From Curtobacterium sp. MCLR17_036 (GTDB taxonomy: Bacteria; Actinomycetota; Actinomycetes; Actinomycetales; Microbacteriaceae): a DNA stretch of 64,000 nt. The stretch is from positions 3,534,001 to 3,598,000 of the forward strand of contig NZ_CP126269.1 of the NCBI RefSeq assembly GCF_003234445.2, in the 5' to 3' direction. Of this stretch, positions 56,270-64,000 are shown one piece after another. The translations under genes were made by a program, and so were the position numbers. The notes under the pieces are model-generated. The model made no database searches, was not told where the DNA came from, and worked only from the letters and a program-made list of their open reading frames with translations. Positions within the stretch are counted from its first letter, which is position 1, and every line of letters begins with the position of its first letter.

Positions 56270-56592
56270 CGACCTGTTCCGATCTGCGTGAGGAGCGTCG
56301 GAACCGCACTTGCGCCACGGGCGGGCACATGGAAGTATCCGACGCGGAGTCCGCTCGAATCGGAAGTAGCCTTCTCGGTTTCAGTCTGCACGGCGCACGA
56401 TTTGCCGATCGTTTGCCGCGGGGTCGACATCGACCCTTGCGAGTCGTGCCTGCAAGTCATCCTAGCTCCCGCCCTCTGTCATTGCCCCTGCTCCGGCCTC
56501 GTACCTGGGCGGCTCTATTCTTCCTCGTTTACGAGCAGAATCGACGGATACCGGGGGGAGGCTGCCCGCGGCCGGGCGGCGTCGCCGGTGGA
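56270..56592. other. Gene-free stretch upstream of the tns regulator
   Basis: No credible ORF. It contains short repeats such as TTTGCCG (56401-56407 and 56412-56418) but no match I can see to the ACTTGTCGCC repeats at 45.4 kb. The tnsA-side end of the transposon is expected about here, but I could not identify a terminal sequence. Confidence 0.4.
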
Positions 56593-57600
56593 ATGGCTCA
56601 CCGCACGCCGGGATGTGCAGCCGCCGCCGGACCTGCTCGAGACACGGCTCTGGACGTGACGGGCGTGCCATCGAACCCTGAGGCGTGGGAGGGCAAGGCC
56701 CCTCGACACGCAGGGCAGCAGGTCACCGATCCGGTGCTGGTCGCCTTGCGTGACGCGATCGTGTCCGGGGCGCTCCGTCCGTCCGAAGCGATGGCGCTGA
56801 TCTCTGACCACCTCGAAGGCAGCCGCCCGAACAGAACCGATGACACAACTGCCACCCGCGCGATGGCGCTGGCGGATGCCGCCCATGGGGCTGAGGGCAT
56901 TGCCGTTTTAGACCCGTACGCCCGGGAGCTCGCCCGCTGGGTCGCCGAGGGACGAATGAGCGGCGACGAAGCGGTTGCCTTCGTCACCGCACTCATCGAT
57001 GCCGGAGCAAACCTCGTGGATCCGGATAGGCCGCCAGAGCCCGACTACCAGGTTGCAACGGCGCCACCGGGTATTGATCCGCCCCACGTGGTCAAACGCG
57101 GCGACGTCCTGAAGCCCGCACTCTCAGCTCGCTCTTCCGAGGATGCCCAGTCGGAGTCCGGAAACCAAGCGGACCCCATCACTGCGCCGCGTCGCAACTC
57201 GGGCGCCGCGCAGTTCCCCTCGAACTCCCACCCAAACGCGCTCTCTGACCGGATCGGGCCGTTCTACGACGCCGCGGGCCTGCGCGGCTGGTTTCAGATC
57301 AGCAACGAGGCAGTCGACGCGCGGGTTCAAGGAGGCCAGCTGCTTGCCGTTGTGACTGCGGATGACTTCCGCCTGTTCCCCGCGTTTCAGTTCGATGCGG
57401 TCGGCCAACCTCTTCCTCGACTGTCCGAGGTACTCGTGGAACTCGATCCAGAAGCGGACGATCCGTGGGGCGACGCCGTATGGCTGAACGCTCCAAGCGA
57501 TGACCTCGACGGCCTCACCCCCGCAGCGGCGCTCCGAACTGAGCGAGCCGACGACGTGATCCGTCTCGCTCGTCAAGCGGGAGCGTTCCGATCTGGATGA
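56593..57600 (+). CDS. Putative antitoxin-domain protein (MbcA/ParS/Xre-like C-terminus)
   Basis: About 335 residues. The C-terminal 110 residues (IGPFYDAAGLRGWFQISNEAVDARV, LFPAFQFDAVGQPLPRLSEVLVEL, DPWGDAVWLNAPSDDLDGLTPAAALR) match the toxin-binding MbcA/ParS/Xre (DUF2384-like) domain found in antitoxins of RES-type toxins. The long N-terminal part is unknown. No RES toxin gene follows; the 230 bases after it hold only fragments, so the partner may be lost. The start is uncertain: ATG 56593 or GTG 56656/56665, none with a strong ribosome site. Confidence 0.6.
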   Translation: MAHRTPGCAAAAGPARDTALDVTGVPSNPEAWEGKAPRHAGQQVTDPVLVALRDAIVSGALRPSEAMALISDHLEGSRPNRTDDTTATRAMALADAAHGAEGIAVLDPYARELARWVAEGRMSGDEAVAFVTALIDAGANLVDPDRPPEPDYQVATAPPGIDPPHVVKRGDVLKPALSARSSEDAQSESGNQADPITAPRRNSGAAQFPSNSHPNALSDRIGPFYDAAGLRGWFQISNEAVDARVQGGQLLAVVTADDFRLFPAFQFDAVGQPLPRLSEVLVELDPEADDPWGDAVWLNAPSDDLDGLTPAAALRTERADDVIRLARQAGAFRSG

Positions 57601-57832
57601 GACACGCTGGACGGCGACGTGCGGTTGCAGTTCGCCGCCCCGACCGTCGAGACAGATGCGGCGCGATGCGTTCCTCGTCGACGGCGATTGCTTCGACCGC
57701 CGGTGTGCCTGTCGTCTGCATCACGACGCCGACGATCGGACGGCCAACTAATTGTGGCCTCCGCTCGATCTACGCGCCTTGAGGCTCGATCGCGCCGGCG
57801 GCACTTAGCAGGACTTCGTCTAGGTTCGAGGG
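57601..57832. other. Gene-free stretch
   Basis: Only short frames occur, one beginning at an ATG overlapping the previous stop (57597-57782, 61 codons, Arg-rich, no domain). It may be a degenerate remnant of a partner gene for the antitoxin-like protein. The promoter for the GTPase operon should lie at its right end. Confidence 0.35.
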
Positions 57833-58978
57833 ATGAAACCGTTGAAGGTTGCTCGGGAACAGCAGATTGCCGTGTTCGGTGAGTCGGGTAGTGGGAAGAC
57901 AGTGTTGCTGTCGTCGTTCTACGGAGCGGCGCAGGAGCCGGCGTTCGTTCGAGACAGTGTGTACAAGATCACCGCGGACGACACCGCGCAGAGGAATCGG
58001 CTGCATCAGAACTTCCTCGGGATGCGAAACTCTGGCATCGCTCCTGAGTCGACTCGCTACACCGCGACCCGGTACGTGTTCTCGATCACCCGTCGCCCCA
58101 CGGCAGGGGGGAAGGGCAAAAAGCCAGCGACGGAGGAGTTGCGGTTGGTCTGGCACGACTACCCAGGGGAGTGGTTTGAGGAGGATCCCTCGACCGCGGA
58201 GGAACTTGTCCGTCGGGGTGAGACGTTCAAGGCGCTGGTCGGCTCAGACGTGGCAGTCCTGTTAGTCGACGCGCAGCGGCTGGTCGACAACGCCGGCGAA
58301 GAAGAGCGGTACTTGAAGGCGCTGCTGACGAACTACATCGCCCACGTCTCGAAGGTGCGCGGCGAGCTCTTACCCGATGGGAAGCGGCTAGCGCGCTTCC
58401 CCAGGGTCTGGCTCTTCGGGCTGTCGAAGGCGGACTTGCTGCCGGAGATGGACGTGACGGGGTTCCGCGACCTGCTGGTGGAGAAGGCCGGGCAGGAGAT
58501 GACGCTGCTACACGAAGAGCTCGCGGCGTTCGTCGAGGAGCCGGACGCATTCGCGCTTGGCGAGGACTTCGTGCTGCTGTCCTCAGCGCGCTTCGAGCCG
58601 GGGAAGATCGACGTTGACCAGCAGGTCGGGGTCAAGCTGATGTTGCCGATCGCTGCGATTTTGCCGTTCTCTCGGTACGTGCGGTGGGCAGGGGCCATGC
58701 GCCGTGGCAGCAAGGTGGCGAAGGAGCTACTGGACCGGTCCGGTCCCGTCCTTGCGTTCGTCGCGACGAAGTTGAAGCTGCCGGGCCCGTTGAAGCTCAT
58801 CACGGTGGCGTTGCCGTTCGTCATGGACCCTCTCCTTGACCACAGCCGAGACAAGCTGGAGGACGCGTACAACACGGCGAAGGTTCGGCACGACTTCCTC
58901 ACCGCGGTGCTGCTCGGCTTCCGCCTCGAGCTCGACCACGCTGTCGATGACAAGGTGTTGATCGAGAGCCCGAAGTGA
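57833..58978 (+). CDS. TRAFAC-like P-loop GTPase
   Basis: A 381-residue GTPase-like protein. Walker A is AVFGESGSGKTVLLSSF (13-29), a DxPG-type switch block is RLVWHDYPGEWFEED, and the base-specificity motif region is LFGLSKADLLPEMD. The C-terminal hydrophobic stretch (GPLKLITVALPFVMDPLLD) may attach it to membranes. It resembles the GTPase of actinobacterial GTPase/GTPase-associated pairs. Its stop overlaps the start of the 58975 gene as GTGA. It lies immediately upstream of a restriction-modification gene. Confidence 0.8.
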   Translation: MKPLKVAREQQIAVFGESGSGKTVLLSSFYGAAQEPAFVRDSVYKITADDTAQRNRLHQNFLGMRNSGIAPESTRYTATRYVFSITRRPTAGGKGKKPATEELRLVWHDYPGEWFEEDPSTAEELVRRGETFKALVGSDVAVLLVDAQRLVDNAGEEERYLKALLTNYIAHVSKVRGELLPDGKRLARFPRVWLFGLSKADLLPEMDVTGFRDLLVEKAGQEMTLLHEELAAFVEEPDAFALGEDFVLLSSARFEPGKIDVDQQVGVKLMLPIAAILPFSRYVRWAGAMRRGSKVAKELLDRSGPVLAFVATKLKLPGPLKLITVALPFVMDPLLDHSRDKLEDAYNTAKVRHDFLTAVLLGFRLELDHAVDDKVLIESPK

Positions 58979-59322
58979 ACTTCCTCTGGTCCACCCGCGG
59001 GAAGACGTGGGGATTCCGCTTCCTCCACACGGCAGGCCTGGCCAACCCGCTCGCGGTCTACGAAGACGCGTTCGCCGGGACAGAAGGCACACCAGAGACC
59101 TTCACGAGACGCAACGGAACGCTTGCGGTGCGCTTCCCTGATCCCGATGGACGTACAGACCGAGCAGGGCGGGTCATCCCGCACGAGTTCGTCGTTCTCG
59201 CACCAGATCACGCCAATCTGCAGGACGCAGCCGCTGCACGTCGAACGCTGTGGGACGAGGTCAGGGAACCGTACGCGGCGGTTTGGGATCAGCCGTCGCC
59301 GCCGTCTCCAGACGCAATCTAG
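58975..59322 (+). CDS. GTPase-associated small protein
   Basis: A 115-residue protein starting NFLWSTRGKTWGFRFLHTAG, with FTRRNGTLAVRFPDPDGRTD and HEFVVLAPDHANLQDAAAARRTLWDEV. No known catalytic motif. The GTGA overlap with the GTPase gene indicates coupled translation and probably a physical partner. The WSTRGKTWGFRFL opening is typical of small proteins co-encoded with such GTPases. Confidence 0.65.
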   Translation: MNFLWSTRGKTWGFRFLHTAGLANPLAVYEDAFAGTEGTPETFTRRNGTLAVRFPDPDGRTDRAGRVIPHEFVVLAPDHANLQDAAAARRTLWDEVREPYAAVWDQPSPPSPDAI

Positions 59323-59418
59323 TAGGCAAAGTGGCCCGGTCGGGCGGATACGATTTCGGGGGTGCTCGTGCCGATCTAGCGGTTCTGAGTGTGTTGGCTG
59401 TGATGAGGGGCACGAACG

Positions 59419-62400
59419 ATGACATCGATCCATGACCTGCTTGCCGAGTACGCGCAGATTGCGCCGGACACCCGCACGAAGGGGCGCCTGTTCGAGCGTC
59501 TGACGAAGGTGTTCCTGACGACGGACCCCACGTGGACGGCCCGGTTCGACGAGGTGTGGCTGTGGCAGGACTGGCCCGGCCGCGACGGCAAGCCCGACAC
59601 CGGTATCGACCTCGTCGCCCGCGAGCGGCACGGCGGGGGCTGGTGTGCGATCCAGTGCAAGTTCTACGCCCCCACCTCCACCATTCAGAAGGGGGACCTG
59701 GACTCGTTCTTCACCGCGTCGGGGAAGCACCCGTTCACGTCGCGGATCGTGGTCGCGACGGCCCCGCTGGGCAAGAACGCGCAGGACGCGATGGTCGGGC
59801 AGGGTCTGCCGTCGAACCAGATCCCGATCGATGAGTTCGACCAGTCCGACATCGACTGGTCGACATACTCCTTCGACAAGCCCGACGAGGTCGCACCGCC
59901 GAAGAAGAAGCAGCTCCGCCCCCATCAGCAGGAAGCGCTCGACGCCGTCCGGTCTGGGTTCGCTGACCATGACCGCGGAAAGCTGATCATGGCGTGCGGG
60001 ACCGGGAAGACGTTCACCAGTCTCCGCATCGCGGAAGACGTCGCCGGTGCCGGGGGGTCGGTTCTGTTCCTGGTGCCCTCGATCGCGTTGCTGTCGCAAA
60101 CGTTGAAGGAGTGGTCCGCGGAACGCGCGATGGACATGCGGGCGTTCGCGGTCTGCTCGGACAGCAAGGTCGGCCGTGTCTCTGAGGACTTCACCGTCGC
60201 CGACCTCGCCTACCCGGCGACAACCAACACCGCGCAGCTGTTGACGGAGGTCGCGAAAAGCTCAGCGCCCGACGGACTGACTGTGTTCTTCTCCACCTAC
60301 CAGTCGATTGACGTCATCGCGAAGGCGCAGGCCGAGGGGCTGGCGCCGTTCGATCTGGTGATCTGTGACGAAGCGCACCGCACCGCCGGGTTCATCCGGC
60401 AAGGCGCGGAAGAGTCCGCGTTCCTCCGGGTCCATTCGGACGATTCGATCCAGACGCAGGCGCGGCTCTACATGACCGCGACGCCGAAGATCTACGCCGA
60501 GTCCGCCCGCAGCCAGGCGGACGAGAACGCGGCGGTGCTGTACTCGATGGACGACGAAGCCGTGTTCGGGCCCGTGTTCCATCGGCTTGGGTTTGGGGAA
60601 GCTGTCGAACGGGACCTCCTCACCGACTACCGGGTCCTGGTCCTCACGATCGATGAGGACTCCATCGGGTCCGCTTTCCAGGAAACCTTCGCCGCCGACG
60701 GGGAACTGAACATCCCCGACGCTGCCCGCATCGTCGGGATCTACAACGGCCTTGCGAAGCGGGGCGTGCAGGGCATCGACACGACCGCCCCGAACGCGCA
60801 CAAGCCGCTGCGCCGGGCGGTTGCGTTCTCCCGTTCCATCGCTGACTCGAAAACCGTCCGCGGATACCTCAACGGCTATGACGGTGTCGACGGCGTCCGT
60901 GCGGACAGCCTCGCCGGAGCCCGCATCGACCGGGACGCCGACGGCGACGAGCAGACGTTTCGCCTCGAAGCGGACCACGTCGACGGCGGGATGAACATCC
61001 TCGAACGGAACCAGAAGCTCGACTGGTTGAAGGCCGACACGGCGGGTGAGAACGTGTGCCGCATCCTCACCAACGCCCGCTGCCTCTCCGAAGGTGTCGA
61101 CGTGCCCAGCTTGGATGCGGTCATCTTCCTCAACTCCCGCGACAGCCCCGTCGACGTCGTCCAGTCCGTCGGCCGCGTCATGCGAAAGGCCCCTGGCAAG
61201 GACTACGGCTACATCGTCCTCCCGATCGCAGTGCCCGCGGGGCAGTCACCCGAGCAGGCACTCAACGACAACACCAAGTTCAAGGTCGTCTGGGACGTCC
61301 TCCGTGCGCTCCGTGCGCATGATGAACGGTTCGAAGCGAAGATCGAACAGATCGACCTCAACGGCCGCACGGACACCGGCCCCGTCATAGGCACGCACTA
61401 TGACGACCACGACCTGCCCGAGCCAGCACCGGGCACGGCGACCCCAGAGACGTCGCAGATTCCGCTCGACATGAGCGTTCTGGGGGCGGACTGGCAGAAC
61501 GCCATCTACGCCCGCATCGTCGACAAGGTCGGCGAACGCGACTACTGGGAGAACTGGGCCAAAGACGTCGCCGACATCGCCGGCCGGCAGATCGCGCGCA
61601 TCACCAGCCTCGTCGACGGCTCCAACGAGAGTCTGCGGACCGAGTTCACTCGCTTCGTGAAGGGACTGCAGGACAACCTCAACCCGGGCGTCAGCGAGCC
61701 GCAGGCGATCGAGATGCTCTCCCAGCACCTCATCACCCAACCCGTCTTCGATGCCCTCTTCGCCGGCCACGCCTTCAGTGACCACAACCCGGTGTCGCAG
61801 GTCATGCAGCGCATGGTCGACGCCCTCGAAGAGCAGAACCTCACCACCGAAACCAGCGACCTCGCTGGCTTCTACGCCGGCGTGCAACGCACCGTCGCCG
61901 GGATCACCGACGCGTCCGGCCGGCAGACGATCATCAAGCGGCTGTACGAGAAGTTCTTCACCGGCGCCTTCCGCGGCACCTCCGAACGGCTCGGCATCGT
62001 CTACACACCCAACGAGATCGTCGACTTCATCCTCCGCAGCGCCGACCGGCTCTCCCGCGACCACTTCGGCGCCGGCCTCACCGACCACGGCGTCCACGTC
62101 CTCGACCCATTCACCGGTACCGGCACCTTCATCGTCCGACTCCTGCAATCCGGCCTGATCACCCCGAGTGATCTCGCGCACAAGTACCGTCACGAGCTCC
62201 ACGCGAACGAGATCGTGCTCCTGGCGTACTACGTCGCCGCCGTGAACATCGAGGCCACGTACAACGGCCTCCAGGGCGGTGAGTACGTGCCGTTCCCCGG
62301 CGTGGTCCTCACCGACACGTTCCAGACCGCTGAGGACGACGACACCTACGACGATCAAGGCGTGTTCGGCGACAATAACGAACGCGTGAAGCAGCAGAAC

Positions 62401-64000
62401 GCCCTCGATATCCGCATCATCGTCGGTAACCCGCCCTACTCATCTGGGCAGGACTCCGCCAACGACAACAACCAGAACCTCAAATACCCCTACCTCGACA
62501 AGCGCATCGCCACCACCTACGCGGCCCGGTCCACGGGGCAGAACAAGAACAGCCTCTACGACTCCTACATCCGCGCCATCCGGTGGGCATCCGACCGGAT
62601 CAAAGACCACGGCATCGTCGCCTACGTCACCAATGGCGGCTTCCTCGACGGCAACACCGCCGCCGGCCTCCGCCTCGCCCTCCAAGACGAGTTCACCGAG
62701 CTCTACATCCTCAACCTCCGCGGCAACACCCGCACCTCCGGCGAGCAGGCACTCAGAGAGGGCGGCCAGACCTTCGGCCCTGGCAGCCGCGCCACGATCG
62801 TCATCTCCCTGCTGGTGAAGAACCCGGACCGGCCGTCCTCCAGAACGATCCACTACCGCGACATCGGGGACTACCTCACCCGCGACGACAAACTCGGACT
62901 CCTCGAGCAGTATGGAGACTCCGACGGCGTCCCGTGGCGGCAGATTACCCCGAACAAACACGGCGACTGGATCAACCAACGCAACGACGCCTTCGCGGCC
63001 TTCACCGCGATCGGGGATCGCAAAGCGCCCGAGACGGCGATCTTCCGTAGCTTCTCAGCCGGGCTACAAACCAACCGGGACGCCTGGGTATACAACTCGT
63101 CTGAACCAGCCCTTCGCGGCAACGTCACCAGCATGATCGACGCCTACAACGCCGAACTCGACCGCTGGCAACGCGCCGGCCAACCCCAACCTGTCGAAAA
63201 CTTCATCGACACCGATCCCCAACGCATCAGCTGGTCTTCGTCGCTACTCGCCCGCTTCAAACGTAAAGAGCGAATCAACGTCGGCAGCAACCAAATCACA
63301 ACAAGTATTTATCGTCCCTTCAACCGTCAGCAGCTGTGCTTCGACCCTCGCCTCATTCACCGGCCCGCTCAGCACGCGTCGTACTTCCACTCGGGCCAGC
63401 GCAACCATGGCTTCTACTACGTGGGAGCCGGTTCGGCAGTCCCTTTCTCGGTCTTGATGATCGACGCAATCCCTGATCTGCATGTGACCGGAGCCGGGTC
63501 GGGCGGTCAGTTCTTCCCTCGGTACGTGTACGACGTCGAGCCACAGGGCGGAACGTTTGCGCTGTTCGACGGACCACAGCGGCGCGACAACATCACCGAC
63601 GCCGCCCTCGCCACCTACCGACAGCTGTACGGGCAGGAAGTCACTGCTGATGACGTGTTCTTCGCTGTTTACGGACTCTTGCACTCCGAGGACTACCGAC
63701 GCGAGTTCGACGCTGATCTGAAGAAAATGCTGCCGCGCATCCCGGAACTGACAGATCCGGCCGACTTCCGGGCGTTTGCGGCGGCAGGTCGGGCGCTGTC
63801 CGAGCTGCACATTGGGTACGAAAGCGCCGACTTGTACCCGGTAGAGCTCAGTGGGCCGATTCCCGCTGACCTGCGCGTGACGAAGATGCGGTACGGCGGC
63901 AAGGCGGGCAACTGGGACCGTACGGTCATTCACGTAGCGCCCGGCGTGACGATCAGTGGCATCCCAGCCATGGCGCACGAATACAAGCTTGGCTCTCGGT
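59419..64000 (+). CDS. Type ISP single-polypeptide restriction-modification enzyme (3' end beyond window)
   Basis: At least 1527 residues from ATG 59419, still open at the window end; the family is about 1,570-1,600 long. Domains in order: Mrr-like nuclease with Asp64 (TGIDLVARE) and Gln79-x-Lys81 (AIQCKFY); SF2 helicase-translocase with Walker A MACGTGKT (190-197), DEAH box ICDEAHRT (315-322), YMTATPK and QSVGRVMRKAPGK; helical coupler (about 690-860); N6-adenine methyltransferase with motif I VLDPFTGTGTF (894-904) and catalytic NPPY (1004-1007); C-terminal target-recognition region from about 1130. LlaGI/LlaBIII-like enzymes recognise a short asymmetric site, translocate and cut invading DNA, while methylating one host strand. 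All key motifs are intact. Confidence 0.93.
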   Translation, partial: MTSIHDLLAEYAQIAPDTRTKGRLFERLTKVFLTTDPTWTARFDEVWLWQDWPGRDGKPDTGIDLVARERHGGGWCAIQCKFYAPTSTIQKGDLDSFFTASGKHPFTSRIVVATAPLGKNAQDAMVGQGLPSNQIPIDEFDQSDIDWSTYSFDKPDEVAPPKKKQLRPHQQEALDAVRSGFADHDRGKLIMACGTGKTFTSLRIAEDVAGAGGSVLFLVPSIALLSQTLKEWSAERAMDMRAFAVCSDSKVGRVSEDFTVADLAYPATTNTAQLLTEVAKSSAPDGLTVFFSTYQSIDVIAKAQAEGLAPFDLVICDEAHRTAGFIRQGAEESAFLRVHSDDSIQTQARLYMTATPKIYAESARSQADENAAVLYSMDDEAVFGPVFHRLGFGEAVERDLLTDYRVLVLTIDEDSIGSAFQETFAADGELNIPDAARIVGIYNGLAKRGVQGIDTTAPNAHKPLRRAVAFSRSIADSKTVRGYLNGYDGVDGVRADSLAGARIDRDADGDEQTFRLEADHVDGGMNILERNQKLDWLKADTAGENVCRILTNARCLSEGVDVPSLDAVIFLNSRDSPVDVVQSVGRVMRKAPGKDYGYIVLPIAVPAGQSPEQALNDNTKFKVVWDVLRALRAHDERFEAKIEQIDLNGRTDTGPVIGTHYDDHDLPEPAPGTATPETSQIPLDMSVLGADWQNAIYARIVDKVGERDYWENWAKDVADIAGRQIARITSLVDGSNESLRTEFTRFVKGLQDNLNPGVSEPQAIEMLSQHLITQPVFDALFAGHAFSDHNPVSQVMQRMVDALEEQNLTTETSDLAGFYAGVQRTVAGITDASGRQTIIKRLYEKFFTGAFRGTSERLGIVYTPNEIVDFILRSADRLSRDHFGAGLTDHGVHVLDPFTGTGTFIVRLLQSGLITPSDLAHKYRHELHANEIVLLAYYVAAVNIEATYNGLQGGEYVPFPGVVLTDTFQTAEDDDTYDDQGVFGDNNERVKQQNALDIRIIVGNPPYSSGQDSANDNNQNLKYPYLDKRIATTYAARSTGQNKNSLYDSYIRAIRWASDRIKDHGIVAYVTNGGFLDGNTAAGLRLALQDEFTELYILNLRGNTRTSGEQALREGGQTFGPGSRATIVISLLVKNPDRPSSRTIHYRDIGDYLTRDDKLGLLEQYGDSDGVPWRQITPNKHGDWINQRNDAFAAFTAIGDRKAPETAIFRSFSAGLQTNRDAWVYNSSEPALRGNVTSMIDAYNAELDRWQRAGQPQPVENFIDTDPQRISWSSSLLARFKRKERINVGSNQITTSIYRPFNRQQLCFDPRLIHRPAQHASYFHSGQRNHGFYYVGAGSAVPFSVLMIDAIPDLHVTGAGSGGQFFPRYVYDVEPQGGTFALFDGPQRRDNITDAALATYRQLYGQEVTADDVFFAVYGLLHSEDYRREFDADLKKMLPRIPELTDPADFRAFAAAGRALSELHIGYESADLYPVELSGPIPADLRVTKMRYGGKAGNWDRTVIHVAPGVTISGIPAMAHEYKLGSR

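Noticed and set aside
45348..56429. TGTCGAC at 45348-45354 and inverted GTCGACA at 56423-56429 as the two transposon termini
   Set aside because: Only seven bases agree, the inner sequences do not align, and the flanking five bases (AAACG and TCGAC) are not a target duplication.
60262..62358. Long minus-strand frames opposite the restriction enzyme
   Set aside because: Val/Gly/Glu-rich translations typical of the antisense of a GC-rich gene; the plus-strand frame has all catalytic motifs.

Overview
The window is high-GC DNA (about 70% in the left half by eye) with GTG/ATG starts, stop/start overlaps of the ATGA and GTGA type, and a gene set typical of a plant- or surface-associated actinobacterium of the family Microbacteriaceae; Curtobacterium or a close relative is my best guess. 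That placement rests on gene content only. I saw no rRNA, tRNA or CRISPR array.

1-35 kb looks like ordinary chromosome. It holds a MOSC protein, a membrane protein/TetR pair with a clear operator, and a six-gene minus-strand transport operon (FNT channel, DUF2254, YrhK, CBS, ArsB/NhaD-type transporter, BCCT transporter; 9569 down to 3388). Next comes an ACR3/BASS-type transporter, an MFS exporter with a divergent CGNR regulator, and a two-component system. A light-harvesting operon follows (DTE-type rhodopsin, crtY, blh) with a divergent NarL-type response regulator. Beyond it lie many SDR dehydrogenase/regulator pairs, several with visible palindromic operators, and a TRAP permease/RraA aldolase/IclR/dehydrogenase catabolic cluster. 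A secreted FnIII protein also lies here. A family of near-perfect hairpins built on GGACGGGAGGC...GCCTCCCGTCC marks gene ends (five good copies, one decayed). A direct repeat of about 195 bp (10676-10870 and 15681-15873) copies the 3' end of blh plus a 22-codon membrane peptide gene.

35-57 kb is accessory DNA with lower and more variable GC, many small stand-alone genes and several fragments. It opens with a serine recombinase. Between 36.4 and 45.2 kb small genes (kinase, GNAT acetyltransferases, SRPBCC protein, tiny membrane peptide) and gene fragments are separated by a family of palindromes with core TAGNCGATCGNCTA. In four cases the TAG of the palindrome is the stop codon of the preceding gene, which gives a cassette-like architecture. 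From 49.5 to 56.3 kb lies a Tn7-like transposition module (HTH regulator, TnsA, TnsB, TnsC, TniQ), with a protein kinase operon and other unknown genes beside it as possible cargo.

56.6-64 kb carries a putative MbcA/ParS/Xre-type antitoxin-domain protein, a P-loop GTPase with a coupled partner, and a large single-polypeptide (type ISP) restriction-modification enzyme that runs off the window end. This part looks like a defence island next to the transposon.
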